Assembly: GCA_934486875.1 (NCBI GenBank)
Contig: CAKSPU010000014.1
Span: 1-45,371, forward strand
Reading direction: 5' to 3'
Length of the DNA stretch: 45,371 nt
Source: an uncultured Oscillospiraceae bacterium
GTDB lineage: Bacteria; Bacillota; Clostridia; Oscillospirales; Ruminococcaceae
The translations under genes were made by a program, and so were the position numbers. The notes below the pieces were generated by a model. The model was not told the DNA's origin. It saw only the letters and a program-made list of their open reading frames with translations, and did no database searches. Within the stretch, counting starts at the first letter, position 1; each line of letters begins with the position of its first letter. This document shows positions 15,611-24,625 of this stretch, one piece after another.

Positions 15611-18600
15611 ATGAGCGGAGAGATAATTTTGGACAATGTAAACAAGCAAAGACCATTGATAGCGGTCATTGTCAGCGAGGCGGACAGAAGCTTTATATGC
15701 AAGGCGCTGAGCTGCATTCAGAAGGAACTTTTTAATGCGGATATGGACGCTGTTATCTTTTCCACGATCCTGGCAAGAGCGGAAGAGATAACCGTTGAAA
15801 ACAAGCTGTTTGATGTTATAAATTACGAAAACATCGACGGCTTTATCGTGTTCCTTAAGGGTCTGAGCGGAAGTGATGTTCAGAAAAAGATAGGGGCTGC
15901 CGTTGCCGCAACGGGCAAGCCTGCCGTATATATGGACGAATTTGTTCAGACCGACAATAACACTGTCTTTGATTACAGTGAAATGGCTGAGACGGCTGCG
16001 GCGCATCTTGTCAATGTACACGGTGTTAAGACTGCGGCATATATCGACTGCCACGACCATTCGGTATATTACGACTGCCTCAGAAAAAATATATGCGACG
16101 CTGCGGACAGATGCGGAATAAATATCCCCGAGGATATGAAGCATTTTGCCTGTGACAGCGATGAAAGCCTTGAAAAAGCGATAAATGAGCTTATCGCAAA
16201 GGGGCTTCCTCAGGCAGTGCTGTGCTGCACCGATTATTCGGCGGCTGCGGTCATAGGCGAATTTGCACGGAAAAACGTCAAAGTACCCGATGATATACTT
16301 GTTATGGGCTGCTGCAGCGGCGAGCCGTACAGCACTTCTGTAATGAACATTTCTTCGGTAAAGAGAAATCCCGCAAAAATTGCGGTGAGCGCTGCAAGAA
16401 GGATAATCTCGGAAATAAAGGGTACAGAATACTGTCCTTATGAGGGCAGCTCCGGCAGCTTCAAAAAGGGATTCAGCTGCGGCTGCGAAGCTCTTGACCT
16501 GAGCACCCTTTCCGAGTCGGTCAAGAACGAGATGATGCCGTACGGCCTTGATGATTTTGACTCGTTCTACAACTATATGCAGGAGGAGCTTATCAGCGCT
16601 CCCGATTTTACCGACTTCCTCTGGAAGCTGGACTGGTATACCCTCTACATAAAGGAACTCAAGGGCTTATGGCTTTGTCTCAATGACAATATTATGCACA
16701 CCGCCGCCGACTTCAGCGATTACACGGAAGAGATAGATATGCCCTATTTCCGCATAAACGGTCAGGGTAATTTGAACGGGGACAGAAAATTTCACAGGAG
16801 CGAGATGCTTCCCTTTATTTTTGAAAAAAGGGACAAGCCTGCGGCATTTATCTTCACACCTCTTCACTTTGAAAATGTAAATTTCGGATATATAGTTCTT
16901 TCCTTTGGAGACAGCGGAGCTGTATATGACCGCATATATTCCAAGTGGCTCAGATATGTTTCCTGCGCCCTTGAAAAGCAGCGCAGACATACCATTTACT
17001 GCGATGACACCCAGAAAGCACAGATACGTGACCCGCTTACGGGTCTGCTCAATATGCGTGGCTTCAAGCGTATGATGACCGAGGAGTTTGCAAGGAGCAA
17101 GGGACAGCTTCTAAGGATAATTTCCGTCGATGTGGACAATCTCAGCGGCATAAACAAGGCTTACGGCTACAAGGAGGGCGACAAGGTACTCCAGAAGATA
17201 GGCGTTATCCTCAATAACTGCGCAGGGGAGGGTGATATCTGCGTGAGAGTCAGCGGTGATGAATTTATCATCGCAGGCATTCTTGACAGAAATGACCCTG
17301 CGGACGAGGTGCCTCTGAAGCTTGAAAGGAATCTTGAATCCTACAACGGCTCCTGCGTGAATGAATACGGCATTCACATTTACACCTCAAAGGTAACGGC
17401 GGAGTTCGATTCACCGGAGCTTCTTGATACCCTGCCTTATGACGCTGCATACAGGCGCAATATGACCAAGGATAATCAGAACAAGAAGAAGCTTTTGCAG
17501 ACCCGCACGGAAAATGAGGAGGTCTTTGACCCCGAGGAACGCAAATATGTGGGCAGAATGCTCAATGATAATCTGTTAAAATATCAGTTCCAGCCTATCG
17601 TTGACGCTCACACAGGCGATATTTTCGCTTACGAGGCACTTATGCGTTCGGGCGGCGATATAAAGCTTTCTCCCGTGGCTATCCTCAATCACGCTGCGGC
17701 GCTGAACAGGCTTACCGATGTGGAGCACCTTACTCTTACGAATACTTTTAATTATCTGTACACTCACCCCGATGAATTTAAAAACAAGATGCTGTTTGTA
17801 AACAGCATTCCCTCCTGCACCCTGTCAGACAGCGATTTCGATGACCTTTATGCAAAATACAGAAGCATTATGGACAAGATAGTCATTGAATTTACCGAGC
17901 AGACCGAGGCAAGTGCGGAGCAGCTCAGATCCATTATCGAGCGAAGCCACAGAATGAATTTCAAGATAGCCATTGACGATTACGGTACGGGCTATTCAAA
18001 CATCAGCAATCTCCTCACCTTTATGCCCCACTGCGTGAAGATCGACAGAAGCCTTATTATGAACATTCAGTTGGACAAGCGCAAGCAGCATTTTACAAGA
18101 AACATTATCGAATATGCTCACGACAACAATTTCAAGGTGCTTGCCGAGGGCGTTGAGACTCCCGAGGAGCTTGCGGCGGTCATCGGAATGGGCATCGACC
18201 TTATCCAGGGCTATTACACCGCAAAGCCGTCCTACGAGGTCATACAGGAGATCGACCCTGATATAAAGGAAGAAATTGTTCAGATATACAACCGAAGCGG
18301 AAATGCCGCATACAAAAAGACGTACTTTACTGATGACGAGGCGGGAATTGACCTTAAGACCCTCGACCTCGGCGGATATACGGACATTTTTATAAGCAGC
18401 AGTGAGTATATTCTGGACGGAAGCAGAGACTATACCTCTGAGCTTTCCGTTATAATCAAAGACGGCATAAAATGCGAGCTTAAGCTTATAAATGTAAATC
18501 TCCGCAACGAAATGGGAGAACCCTGCATCAAGCTTGGCAGGGGCGCAAAGCTTACCTTGGATATTTCGGGAGAGGTGAGCATTTACGGTTCTGTTCTCGT

Positions 18601-19348
18601 TCCCGAGACTGCCGACATGGAGATAGTGGGTGACGGCTCACTTTCAATTATCCAGAAATCGGACAGAAAGTTTGCCATAGGAAATGACCTTACCCATTCC
18701 TACGGAAATATCGGCATTTACCTTGACAACAGGCTTTATATCAAGGCGGGTGCTGAACAGTGCGTTGCTATCGGCGGCGGAAAAAATACAAGCGGTTCTG
18801 CCATTGATATAAGAGTAAAGGAGCTGGCGCTTGATATCAGCGGCAAGCAGGTTCTGGGCATTGGCAGCTTCTATGCGGATTCCAACGTGCGGATAGACAA
18901 TTCCTCCGTAACGATGCATCTCCAGTGCGCTGCGGGAATTGCCGTGGGCGGTTATGGCAGAGGGATCAATGTATGCATAACCGACAGCACAATTAATGTG
19001 AGGGCAGAGGGCAAGAATATTTCGGGAATTTATTCAGCATACGCAAATGACGGAAGCATCAACATCATTCGGTGTGATGTTACAATGAAATATAACGGCG
19101 AGCTTATTCACGGAATTGGCTTTGAAAACGGCTTCGGCAGCATTACCTCCGAGAACAGCTCCTGTGATATCCGAATGGAGGGCGGAAGCTGCTTTGCTCT
19201 CGGAAGCTGCGACCGTAATGTAAAGGTGTTCCTTAACAAGTGCGAAGGCAATATTGTTCTTTGCTCTGATGAACCCCATATGCTTTCGGCAAACAGGGAC
19301 GGCATTTCCGTTAAGGACTGCAATTTTTCACGATATTCCGGTGAGTAA
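15611..19348 (+). CDS. LacI-like sensor / GGDEF / EAL / beta-helix multidomain c-di-GMP protein
   Basis: This 1245-aa protein has no signal peptide or membrane segment, so it should be cytoplasmic. Residues about 10-290 resemble the ligand domain of LacI-type regulators (PLIAVIVSEAD; VPDDILVMGCCSGEPYSTSVMNISSV) without the DNA-binding head. About 300-475 is an unassigned linker domain. A GGDEF domain (480-620) carries SGDEF at 548-552. An EAL domain (650-900) keeps EALMR at 675, IDDYGTGYS with Asp789/Asp790, KIDRSLI, AEGVE at 845 and QGYYTAKP, so phosphodiesterase activity is plausible. Residues about 925-1240 form glycine-rich repeats of roughly 30 residues with alternating hydrophobic positions, suggesting a beta-helix. 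A TTG at 15629 has a better ribosome binding site (GGAGAG) than the ATG, so the true start may be there. Ligand unknown. Confidence 0.87.
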   Translation: MSGEIILDNVNKQRPLIAVIVSEADRSFICKALSCIQKELFNADMDAVIFSTILARAEEITVENKLFDVINYENIDGFIVFLKGLSGSDVQKKIGAAVAATGKPAVYMDEFVQTDNNTVFDYSEMAETAAAHLVNVHGVKTAAYIDCHDHSVYYDCLRKNICDAADRCGINIPEDMKHFACDSDESLEKAINELIAKGLPQAVLCCTDYSAAAVIGEFARKNVKVPDDILVMGCCSGEPYSTSVMNISSVKRNPAKIAVSAARRIISEIKGTEYCPYEGSSGSFKKGFSCGCEALDLSTLSESVKNEMMPYGLDDFDSFYNYMQEELISAPDFTDFLWKLDWYTLYIKELKGLWLCLNDNIMHTAADFSDYTEEIDMPYFRINGQGNLNGDRKFHRSEMLPFIFEKRDKPAAFIFTPLHFENVNFGYIVLSFGDSGAVYDRIYSKWLRYVSCALEKQRRHTIYCDDTQKAQIRDPLTGLLNMRGFKRMMTEEFARSKGQLLRIISVDVDNLSGINKAYGYKEGDKVLQKIGVILNNCAGEGDICVRVSGDEFIIAGILDRNDPADEVPLKLERNLESYNGSCVNEYGIHIYTSKVTAEFDSPELLDTLPYDAAYRRNMTKDNQNKKKLLQTRTENEEVFDPEERKYVGRMLNDNLLKYQFQPIVDAHTGDIFAYEALMRSGGDIKLSPVAILNHAAALNRLTDVEHLTLTNTFNYLYTHPDEFKNKMLFVNSIPSCTLSDSDFDDLYAKYRSIMDKIVIEFTEQTEASAEQLRSIIERSHRMNFKIAIDDYGTGYSNISNLLTFMPHCVKIDRSLIMNIQLDKRKQHFTRNIIEYAHDNNFKVLAEGVETPEELAAVIGMGIDLIQGYYTAKPSYEVIQEIDPDIKEEIVQIYNRSGNAAYKKTYFTDDEAGIDLKTLDLGGYTDIFISSSEYILDGSRDYTSELSVIIKDGIKCELKLINVNLRNEMGEPCIKLGRGAKLTLDISGEVSIYGSVLVPETADMEIVGDGSLSIIQKSDRKFAIGNDLTHSYGNIGIYLDNRLYIKAGAEQCVAIGGGKNTSGSAIDIRVKELALDISGKQVLGIGSFYADSNVRIDNSSVTMHLQCAAGIAVGGYGRGINVCITDSTINVRAEGKNISGIYSAYANDGSINIIRCDVTMKYNGELIHGIGFENGFGSITSENSSCDIRMEGGSCFALGSCDRNVKVFLNKCEGNIVLCSDEPHMLSANRDGISVKDCNFSRYSGE

Positions 19349-19359
19349 TATTAAAATAA

Positions 19360-19388
19360 CAGGGTCATACTTTTTCGGTATGACCCTG
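19360..19388. terminator. Bidirectional terminator between the GGDEF-EAL gene and the MBL gene
   Basis: A perfect 11-bp stem CAGGGTCATAC / GTATGACCCTG with a 7-base loop is followed by TTTTCG on the plus strand and TTATTTTAATATT on the minus strand. Confidence 0.85.
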
Positions 19389-19402
19389 TTTTCGTTATAT
19401 AT

Positions 19403-20185
19403 TCAGAAAGAAACAAATCCGCCTGCGGTCTCAACGGGAGCGCAGGAAAGAAGATAATCCTTGTTTCGCTGAAAGCCCTTTTGGGCAATGGCTGCCTCAA
19501 CGGCATATTCGGCAGCTTCGGGGGTGTTGTTTTCCCGTGAAAGATGACCGAGTATAAGCCGTGTTGTGCCGCTTTCCACAAGCTCTGCACAGAATGCCCC
19601 GCAGTCATCATTTGAAAGATGCCCTCTGTCGGAGCGTATCCTTGCTTTGAGATATGCGGGATAGCCGCCGTTTCTGAGCATCTGCACGTCATAATTTGAC
19701 TCTATGAGCACTGCCGCACAGCCCTTTACACCGTTTCTCACCTCATCGCTCACATATCCGAGGTCGGTGCAGACCGCACAGCTTGCGTTGCCCTCAAAGG
19801 TAACACGATATCCGCAGGACTGTATAGTATCGTGAGATGTGGGAAAGCAGCTTATCCGCATACTGCCGATGTCTGCAAAGTCCTTTATATCCTCGGAGGA
19901 GGACAATATCAGTCCCATATCGTACAGGACATCAAGAGTGTCGCACCGGGAATATACGGGAAGTCCGGTTTTTTTTGTCAGGACCTTAAGCCCCTTTACG
20001 TGATCGCTGTGGTCGTGGGTGATGAACACGGCTTTCACGCAGTCAAGGGAAAGTCCGTTTAATGTCAGGGCATTTTTTATTTTGGTGAATGACGCTCCGC
20101 AGTCAATGAGAATGCCCTCGCTGCCCGTACCCACATATGTACAGTTTCCGCTGCTCGATGAAAACAGCGGGTATATCCTTGGCAT
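19403..20185 (-). CDS. MBL-fold metallohydrolase, WalJ/YycJ type
   Basis: This 260-aa cytoplasmic protein has the metallo-beta-lactamase metal motif HDHSDH near residue 57, the opening PLFSSSSGNCTYV and later GHLSNDD and LGHLSRENN elements. This set is characteristic of YycJ/WalJ, a putative exonuclease-like hydrolase that in many Bacillota sits with the WalRK genes. Here it is instead the last gene of a minus-strand operon behind proA and a membrane protein, with no walR or walK in view. Its cellular substrate is not settled in the literature known to me. Confidence 0.85.
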   Translation of the reverse strand: MPRIYPLFSSSSGNCTYVGTGSEGILIDCGASFTKIKNALTLNGLSLDCVKAVFITHDHSDHVKGLKVLTKKTGLPVYSRCDTLDVLYDMGLILSSSEDIKDFADIGSMRISCFPTSHDTIQSCGYRVTFEGNASCAVCTDLGYVSDEVRNGVKGCAAVLIESNYDVQMLRNGGYPAYLKARIRSDRGHLSNDDCGAFCAELVESGTTRLILGHLSRENNTPEAAEYAVEAAIAQKGFQRNKDYLLSCAPVETAGGFVSF

Positions 20186-20196
20186 ACCGTTCCTCC

Positions 20197-21006
20197 TTAA
20201 AGTCCGTTTTCGCTGTTGCCCTCTGCCTGCTTTTCAGACCTCTTTATGGCAACGAGCGTGTAGTTGTTTCCACGCTTCTGAACAACGTAGTCAACATATT
20301 TTTCAGGCAGCGGCGCTTCATCGGAGGTCAGGGTGAGCCACGCAGGTGTGGGGGAAACGTAGCCTACAGTAAGGGTATAGCTTTCGCCCACCTTGCTTAT
20401 GGAGTCGATATAGGGGGAATAGGTGAAAAACTTTGGGTTTTCGGGTATTCTGTATGAGCTTATCTCCTCGTCGTAATAAAAGGAGATATCCGCCGAAGCT
20501 ATGGTCATATGAGTGATGGTAAGTCCTGAGCCGAAAAGCTTTGCGGCGTGCTGCTCAATGTCCACCTGGGGAACGATGTAATAGTCAAAATCCAGCTCGT
20601 AGCGGCTTTTGTCCTCATAAAGGATAATGTCCCAGACGGCTGCGGAGATGATGGTCTCGTTTTTAAGCTTTGTGTTTGCGTCAAACCCGGGAGGGTCGCA
20701 GATAACAACGGGATAGATGAACTTTGCAAACTCGTTTTTCTGGTCGGTGTTGTCGATAATGTTCTTTACTTTCCCCGAAACGAAGCTGACGGTGGACACA
20801 AGACCGATAGCCGCAAGGACTATGAAAATCAGTCCGACGATGAAATGAAATGCGCTTTTGCTTCCCGATTTTGCGGCTTCCGAGGTGCTTTCCTCCACCT
20901 CGGACATCTCGCTTATCTCGGAGATGTCCTCATCAAGGGCAGAGTCAAGAATATTGATTATATCGCCGTTTTTTTTGCTTTCGGAGTGTTTGTCTTTTTT
21001 ACTCAT
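20197..21006 (-). CDS. Single-pass membrane protein of unknown function
   Basis: The 269-aa protein has an acidic cytoplasmic N-terminus (residues 1-50, with DEDISEISEMSEVEEST), one membrane segment (about 54-76, FIVGLIFIVLAAIGLVSTVSF) and an outer domain of about 190 residues rich in Tyr and beta-type sequence. It lies 10 bases after proA and 11 bases before the MBL gene, so it is part of the same operon. I recognise no family. The short spacing suggests a conserved unit, but not a shared pathway with proline synthesis. Confidence 0.8.
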   Translation of the reverse strand: MSKKDKHSESKKNGDIINILDSALDEDISEISEMSEVEESTSEAAKSGSKSAFHFIVGLIFIVLAAIGLVSTVSFVSGKVKNIIDNTDQKNEFAKFIYPVVICDPPGFDANTKLKNETIISAAVWDIILYEDKSRYELDFDYYIVPQVDIEQHAAKLFGSGLTITHMTIASADISFYYDEEISSYRIPENPKFFTYSPYIDSISKVGESYTLTVGYVSPTPAWLTLTSDEAPLPEKYVDYVVQKRGNNYTLVAIKRSEKQAEGNSENGL

Positions 21007-21016
21007 TGCACAGTCC

Positions 21017-22264
21017 TTATCTGATCTGACCGTTTCCGTCGATCAGGTATTTGTTAGATGTTATTTCGTAAAGTCCCATAGGTCCCCTTGCGTGGAGCTT
21101 CTGGGTGGAAATGCCGATCTCTGCGCCGAAGCCGAACATTCCGCCGTCGGTAAATCTTGTCGATGCATTTACATATACACAGGCGGAATCTACCTCCTGC
21201 TTGAATTTTTCGGCATTTTTCAGATCGTTTGTAACTATGCATTCGGAGTGACCTGTGGAATATTTTCCGATGTGCTCAATGGCTTCATCAATGTCATTTA
21301 CAACTTTTACAGCCATAATGTAGTCACCGAACTCGGTGGCGTAGTCATCATCTGTGGCGGGGATCACGCAGCTGCCGAGAATGCGAACGGTCTCGGGGCA
21401 GCCTCTCAGCTCAACATTATGCTCATCGAGCCTTGTCTTCACGGCAGGCAGGAATTTTTCCGCAATATCCTTGTGAACAAGGAGGGTTTCAAGGGCATTG
21501 CAGACGGAGGGACGCTGGGTCTTGCCGTTGTCGGTGATGTTCACACCCATTTCTATGTCGGCGCTTTTGTCAATGTAAATGTGGCAGTTGCCTGTTCCTG
21601 TTTCGATGACGGGAACGGTGGCATTTTGGGTGACAGCCCTGATAAGTCCTGCACCGCCACGGGGAATGAGCAGGTCGAGATACTTATTGCACTTCATAAG
21701 CTCGGTTGTGACCTCTCTTGTGGTGTCATCAACAAACTGAATGATATCCTTGGGGAAGCCTGCTTCTTCAACGGCATCACGCATAATACTGCATATGCAC
21801 TTGTTGGAATTGTACGCTTCCTTGCCGCCTCGGAGGATAACGGCGTTGCCCGTTTTAAGGCAGAGCGTAGCCGCATCAGCCGTAACATTGGGGCGGGATT
21901 CGTATATCATACCGATAACGCCCATAGGGACTCTTACCTTTGTAATTCTAAGACCGTTGGGGCGTACAGAGCCGCTGTCAACTCTTCCGATAGGGTCTTC
22001 AAGCTTGATAAGCTCGGAAACCGCATCGGAAATGCCCTTTATCCTGTCCTCATTCAGCATAAGTCTGTCCTGCATCGACAGGGACATTCCATTTTCACGG
22101 GCAGCCTTAAGGTCAGCGGCATTTGCTTCGATTATTTCGGAAGAATGTGCGATGAGCGCTTCTGCGATCCTTTTGAGAGCGGCGTTTTTCTTTTCGGTGT
22201 CTGCGGAAATAAGCGATTTTTTCGCAGCTGCGGCATTTGCGCCGAGAGTTTCAATATAGGTCAT
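21017..22264 (-). CDS. proA: Glutamate-5-semialdehyde dehydrogenase (gamma-glutamyl phosphate reductase)
   Basis: This 415-aa enzyme reduces gamma-glutamyl phosphate with NADPH to glutamate 5-semialdehyde, the second step of proline synthesis. Family stretches include IGMIYESRPNVTADAATLCLKTGNAVILRGGKEA, the catalytic-Cys region with KTQRPSVCNALETLLVH, and the terminal FGFGAEIGISTQKLHARGPMGL. Length is normal. It starts 16 bases downstream of proB in the same operon. Confidence 0.96.
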   Translation of the reverse strand: MTYIETLGANAAAAKKSLISADTEKKNAALKRIAEALIAHSSEIIEANAADLKAARENGMSLSMQDRLMLNEDRIKGISDAVSELIKLEDPIGRVDSGSVRPNGLRITKVRVPMGVIGMIYESRPNVTADAATLCLKTGNAVILRGGKEAYNSNKCICSIMRDAVEEAGFPKDIIQFVDDTTREVTTELMKCNKYLDLLIPRGGAGLIRAVTQNATVPVIETGTGNCHIYIDKSADIEMGVNITDNGKTQRPSVCNALETLLVHKDIAEKFLPAVKTRLDEHNVELRGCPETVRILGSCVIPATDDDYATEFGDYIMAVKVVNDIDEAIEHIGKYSTGHSECIVTNDLKNAEKFKQEVDSACVYVNASTRFTDGGMFGFGAEIGISTQKLHARGPMGLYEITSNKYLIDGNGQIR

Positions 22265-22280
22265 TTTAAGTTACCCCCTC

Positions 22281-23072
22281 TTATTTATTTGCAAGGAAAA
22301 CCGTTCCAACCTGTTTTCCGTCAAAAAGGTCATAGAGAATGTCGGGATCTCTGCCGTTGATGATAGCCATATCAAAGCCTGCGTCCATTGCGATCTCGGC
22401 GGCGTTTATCTTGGTTATCATACCGCCGCTTCCGAGACCCGAAACCGCATCTCCCGCAAGGGAACGTATCCTGTCATCTATCTTATCCACAACGGGGATA
22501 AGCTTTGCGTCGGGATTGGAGCGGGGGTCGCCGTCAAAGAAGCCGTCGATGTCGGACATTATTATAAGCAGGTCTGCGTGGCAGAACATTCCTACGTGCG
22601 CCGCAAGGGAATCATTCTCACCCACGGCAAGCTCCAGCTCATCAATGGCAACAGTGTCATTTTCGTTTACAACGGGGATTATATTGTGCTCGATAAGCTT
22701 GTAGAAGGTGTTCTCAACGTTGTTTTTTCTCGGGGTCTCGAGAATGTACCTTGTGAGAAGTATCTGAGCCACATTGAGATTATATTCACCGAAAAGCTTG
22801 TCGTACATATACATAAGCTCGCACTGACCCACAGCCGCACACGCCTGCTTCATCGGTGTGTCCTTGGGGCGCTCCCTGAGACCCATTTTGGACATTCCGA
22901 GACCGATAGCGCCCGATGAAACAAGGATGATCTCATGTCCGCTGTTCTGGATATCCGCAAGGGTCTTGACAAGCCTTTCCATTCTTCTTATGTTGAGCCT
23001 GCCTGTTCTGTGGGTAAGGGTGGAGGTGCCTACCTTGATAACTATTCTTTTCTTTGTGCTTATATCAAACAT
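22281..23072 (-). CDS. proB: Glutamate 5-kinase, short form without PUA domain
   Basis: This 263-aa kinase phosphorylates glutamate to gamma-glutamyl phosphate, the first committed step of proline synthesis. It has the amino acid kinase fold with IVIKVGTSTLTH at the start, VSSGAIGLG, NENDTVAIDEL and GSGGMITKINAAEIA. E. coli ProB is about 367 aa with a C-terminal PUA domain; this protein ends after the kinase domain, as in several other Bacillota, so it is a natural short form and not truncated. It precedes proA in the operon. Confidence 0.95.
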   Translation of the reverse strand: MFDISTKKRIVIKVGTSTLTHRTGRLNIRRMERLVKTLADIQNSGHEIILVSSGAIGLGMSKMGLRERPKDTPMKQACAAVGQCELMYMYDKLFGEYNLNVAQILLTRYILETPRKNNVENTFYKLIEHNIIPVVNENDTVAIDELELAVGENDSLAAHVGMFCHADLLIIMSDIDGFFDGDPRSNPDAKLIPVVDKIDDRIRSLAGDAVSGLGSGGMITKINAAEIAMDAGFDMAIINGRDPDILYDLFDGKQVGTVFLANK

Positions 23073-23090
23073 ATGTAAACCTGTCTTTCG

Positions 23091-24038
23091 TTAATTTACT
23101 TTATTCTTCGGAGTGCCGTTTATAAAGCTTCTGAGATTGTCCGCAGCGGCGGAGATGAGCCGCTTTCTTGTCTGAACGGGAGCCCAGGCAACGTGTGGGG
23201 TGATGATGCAGTTTTTTGCGCCGAGAAGAGGATTATCCGCTCTCATCGGTTCGGTTTCCGCAACATCAAGACCTGCTCCCGCAATAATTCCGCTGTTCAG
23301 TGCAGCCGCAAGGTCGTGTTCATTCACAACAGGTCCTCTCGAGGTGTTGATGATGTATGCAGAGGGTTTGCAGAGCCGCAGCTTTTCCGCATTTACAAGC
23401 CCTTTCGTTTCATCGGTAAGGGGGCAGTGGAGAGATATGAAATCCGCCTGAGAAAAGACTTCGTCGGTGGACAGAAATGTAACTCCCTCGGCGGTCTTTG
23501 GAGTTCTTGTCGATGCGATGACATTCATTCCGAATGCTCCTGCGATTTTCGCCACAGCCGAGCCTATGCTGCCGAAGCCGATTATTCCCATAGTCATTCC
23601 CGAAAGCTCAAAGGTGGGGAATTTGAAATAGGAAAACGTATCTGACCGCACCCAGCCGCCGCTCTGAACATCGGCATTGTAATCCGCAGTCCTGCTTGCA
23701 AAATGAAGAACATAGGAAAACACCTGCTGCGCAACGGCAGATGTGGAGTAGGCTGGCACGTTGCAGACGGTTATGCCAAGCTCACGGGTAGCCTTGATAT
23801 CAACATTGTTGTAGCCCGTGGCGCAGAGACCTATGTATCGGAGCTTCGGGCATTTTTCCATAAGCTCACGGGTGAAAACGGTCTTGTTTATGATAACGGC
23901 TTCTGCGTCCCCGACACGCTCCGCCACCATATCCCGGGGGGTGAGGGGATAGCCTGTTACATCTCCGAGACCTGCAAATTCATCAAGGGAAACATCGCCC
24001 TGAGAAACGGTCTTTTCTTCAAGAAGAACTATTTTCAC
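23091..24038 (-). CDS. D-2-hydroxyacid dehydrogenase, glycerate dehydrogenase-like
   Basis: This 315-aa NAD(P)-dependent oxidoreductase has the Rossmann glycine motif GIIGFGSIGSAVAKIAGAFG (about 147-166), the catalytic Arg in NTSRGPVVNE, Glu in ETEPM and His in PHVAWAP. The pattern LCATGYNNVDIKATRELGITVCNVPAYST matches glycerate/hydroxypyruvate reductase relatives. It would interconvert a 2-oxoacid and a D-2-hydroxyacid. The gene lies 18 bases before proB in the operon. The exact substrate (hydroxypyruvate, glyoxylate or other) cannot be read from the sequence. Confidence 0.88.
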   Translation of the reverse strand: MKIVLLEEKTVSQGDVSLDEFAGLGDVTGYPLTPRDMVAERVGDAEAVIINKTVFTRELMEKCPKLRYIGLCATGYNNVDIKATRELGITVCNVPAYSTSAVAQQVFSYVLHFASRTADYNADVQSGGWVRSDTFSYFKFPTFELSGMTMGIIGFGSIGSAVAKIAGAFGMNVIASTRTPKTAEGVTFLSTDEVFSQADFISLHCPLTDETKGLVNAEKLRLCKPSAYIINTSRGPVVNEHDLAAALNSGIIAGAGLDVAETEPMRADNPLLGAKNCIITPHVAWAPVQTRKRLISAAADNLRSFINGTPKNKVN

Positions 24039-24049
24039 GGCATTTCTCC

Positions 24050-24409
24050 TTAATTTTCGCTGTGGGTGTTTTCATCTTCCGAGGGCTTTTTCTCCGTCTC
24101 GCCCTCATCGGCAGCCTTGCTTTCGGCTGCTTCGTTCTGAGCCTTTTCAAGCGCCGCATTTACCTTTGATACCTTTGCCATATCAACGATAGTCAGCACA
24201 AGGAGGATTATCTCTTCAAGCCCGAGAATGTAAAAATATGGTTTTTCCTTGCAGACATACACGAACATAGTGGAGATTATTCCCACGAGCATATAAAGCT
24301 CATAGGTGTACTTCCTTTTTTTGTAGCAGAGTATCAGCAGGATAACGCTGATGATGACGAAGCCTACGTGAATGCCTACGGGCAGGGGAAATATGATCGA
24401 ATGTTCCAT
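24050..24409 (-). CDS. Small membrane protein with charged C-terminal tail, unknown function
   Basis: The 119-aa protein has three hydrophobic segments (about 10-27, 36-50 and 58-76) followed by a 40-residue tail rich in Glu, Lys and Ala. It is the first gene of the operon running to the MBL gene; its stop is 11 bases before the dehydrogenase start. I recognise no domain. Confidence 0.7.
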   Translation of the reverse strand: MEHSIIFPLPVGIHVGFVIISVILLILCYKKRKYTYELYMLVGIISTMFVYVCKEKPYFYILGLEEIILLVLTIVDMAKVSKVNAALEKAQNEAAESKAADEGETEKKPSEDENTHSEN

Positions 24410-24457
24410 AATAGAAAATTAGCGTCCTTTCAGAATGTGATTTTGCATTTACATTAT

Positions 24458-24486
24458 AGTATAGCACAGCGGGGGATATTTTTCAA
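24458..24486 (-). promoter_or_regulatory. Promoter of the minus-strand proBA operon
   Basis: TTGAAA (24486-24481), 17 bases, TATACT (24463-24458). It diverges from the GH5 promoter, with 63 bases between the two -35 boxes. Confidence 0.75.
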
Positions 24487-24549
24487 TAGTATTGCAGTAA
24501 ATTTTTGCGATCCTGAAATAATTCACCCGTTTATCACAAAGCAAAACGG

Positions 24550-24578
24550 TTGACGTATGCTTTAAAAGGTGGTATAAT
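24550..24578 (+). promoter_or_regulatory. Promoter of the GH5 lipoprotein operon
   Basis: TTGACG (24550-24555), 17 bases, consensus TATAAT (24573-24578). Confidence 0.85.
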
Positions 24579-24625
24579 GTTAATATCTCTATATGTTCGG
24601 AAAAAAACTTACAGGGGGACGTAAA

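Noticed and set aside
20858..22360. 500-codon frame antisense to proA
   Set aside because: proA is unambiguous on the other strand, and the antisense product has no domain.
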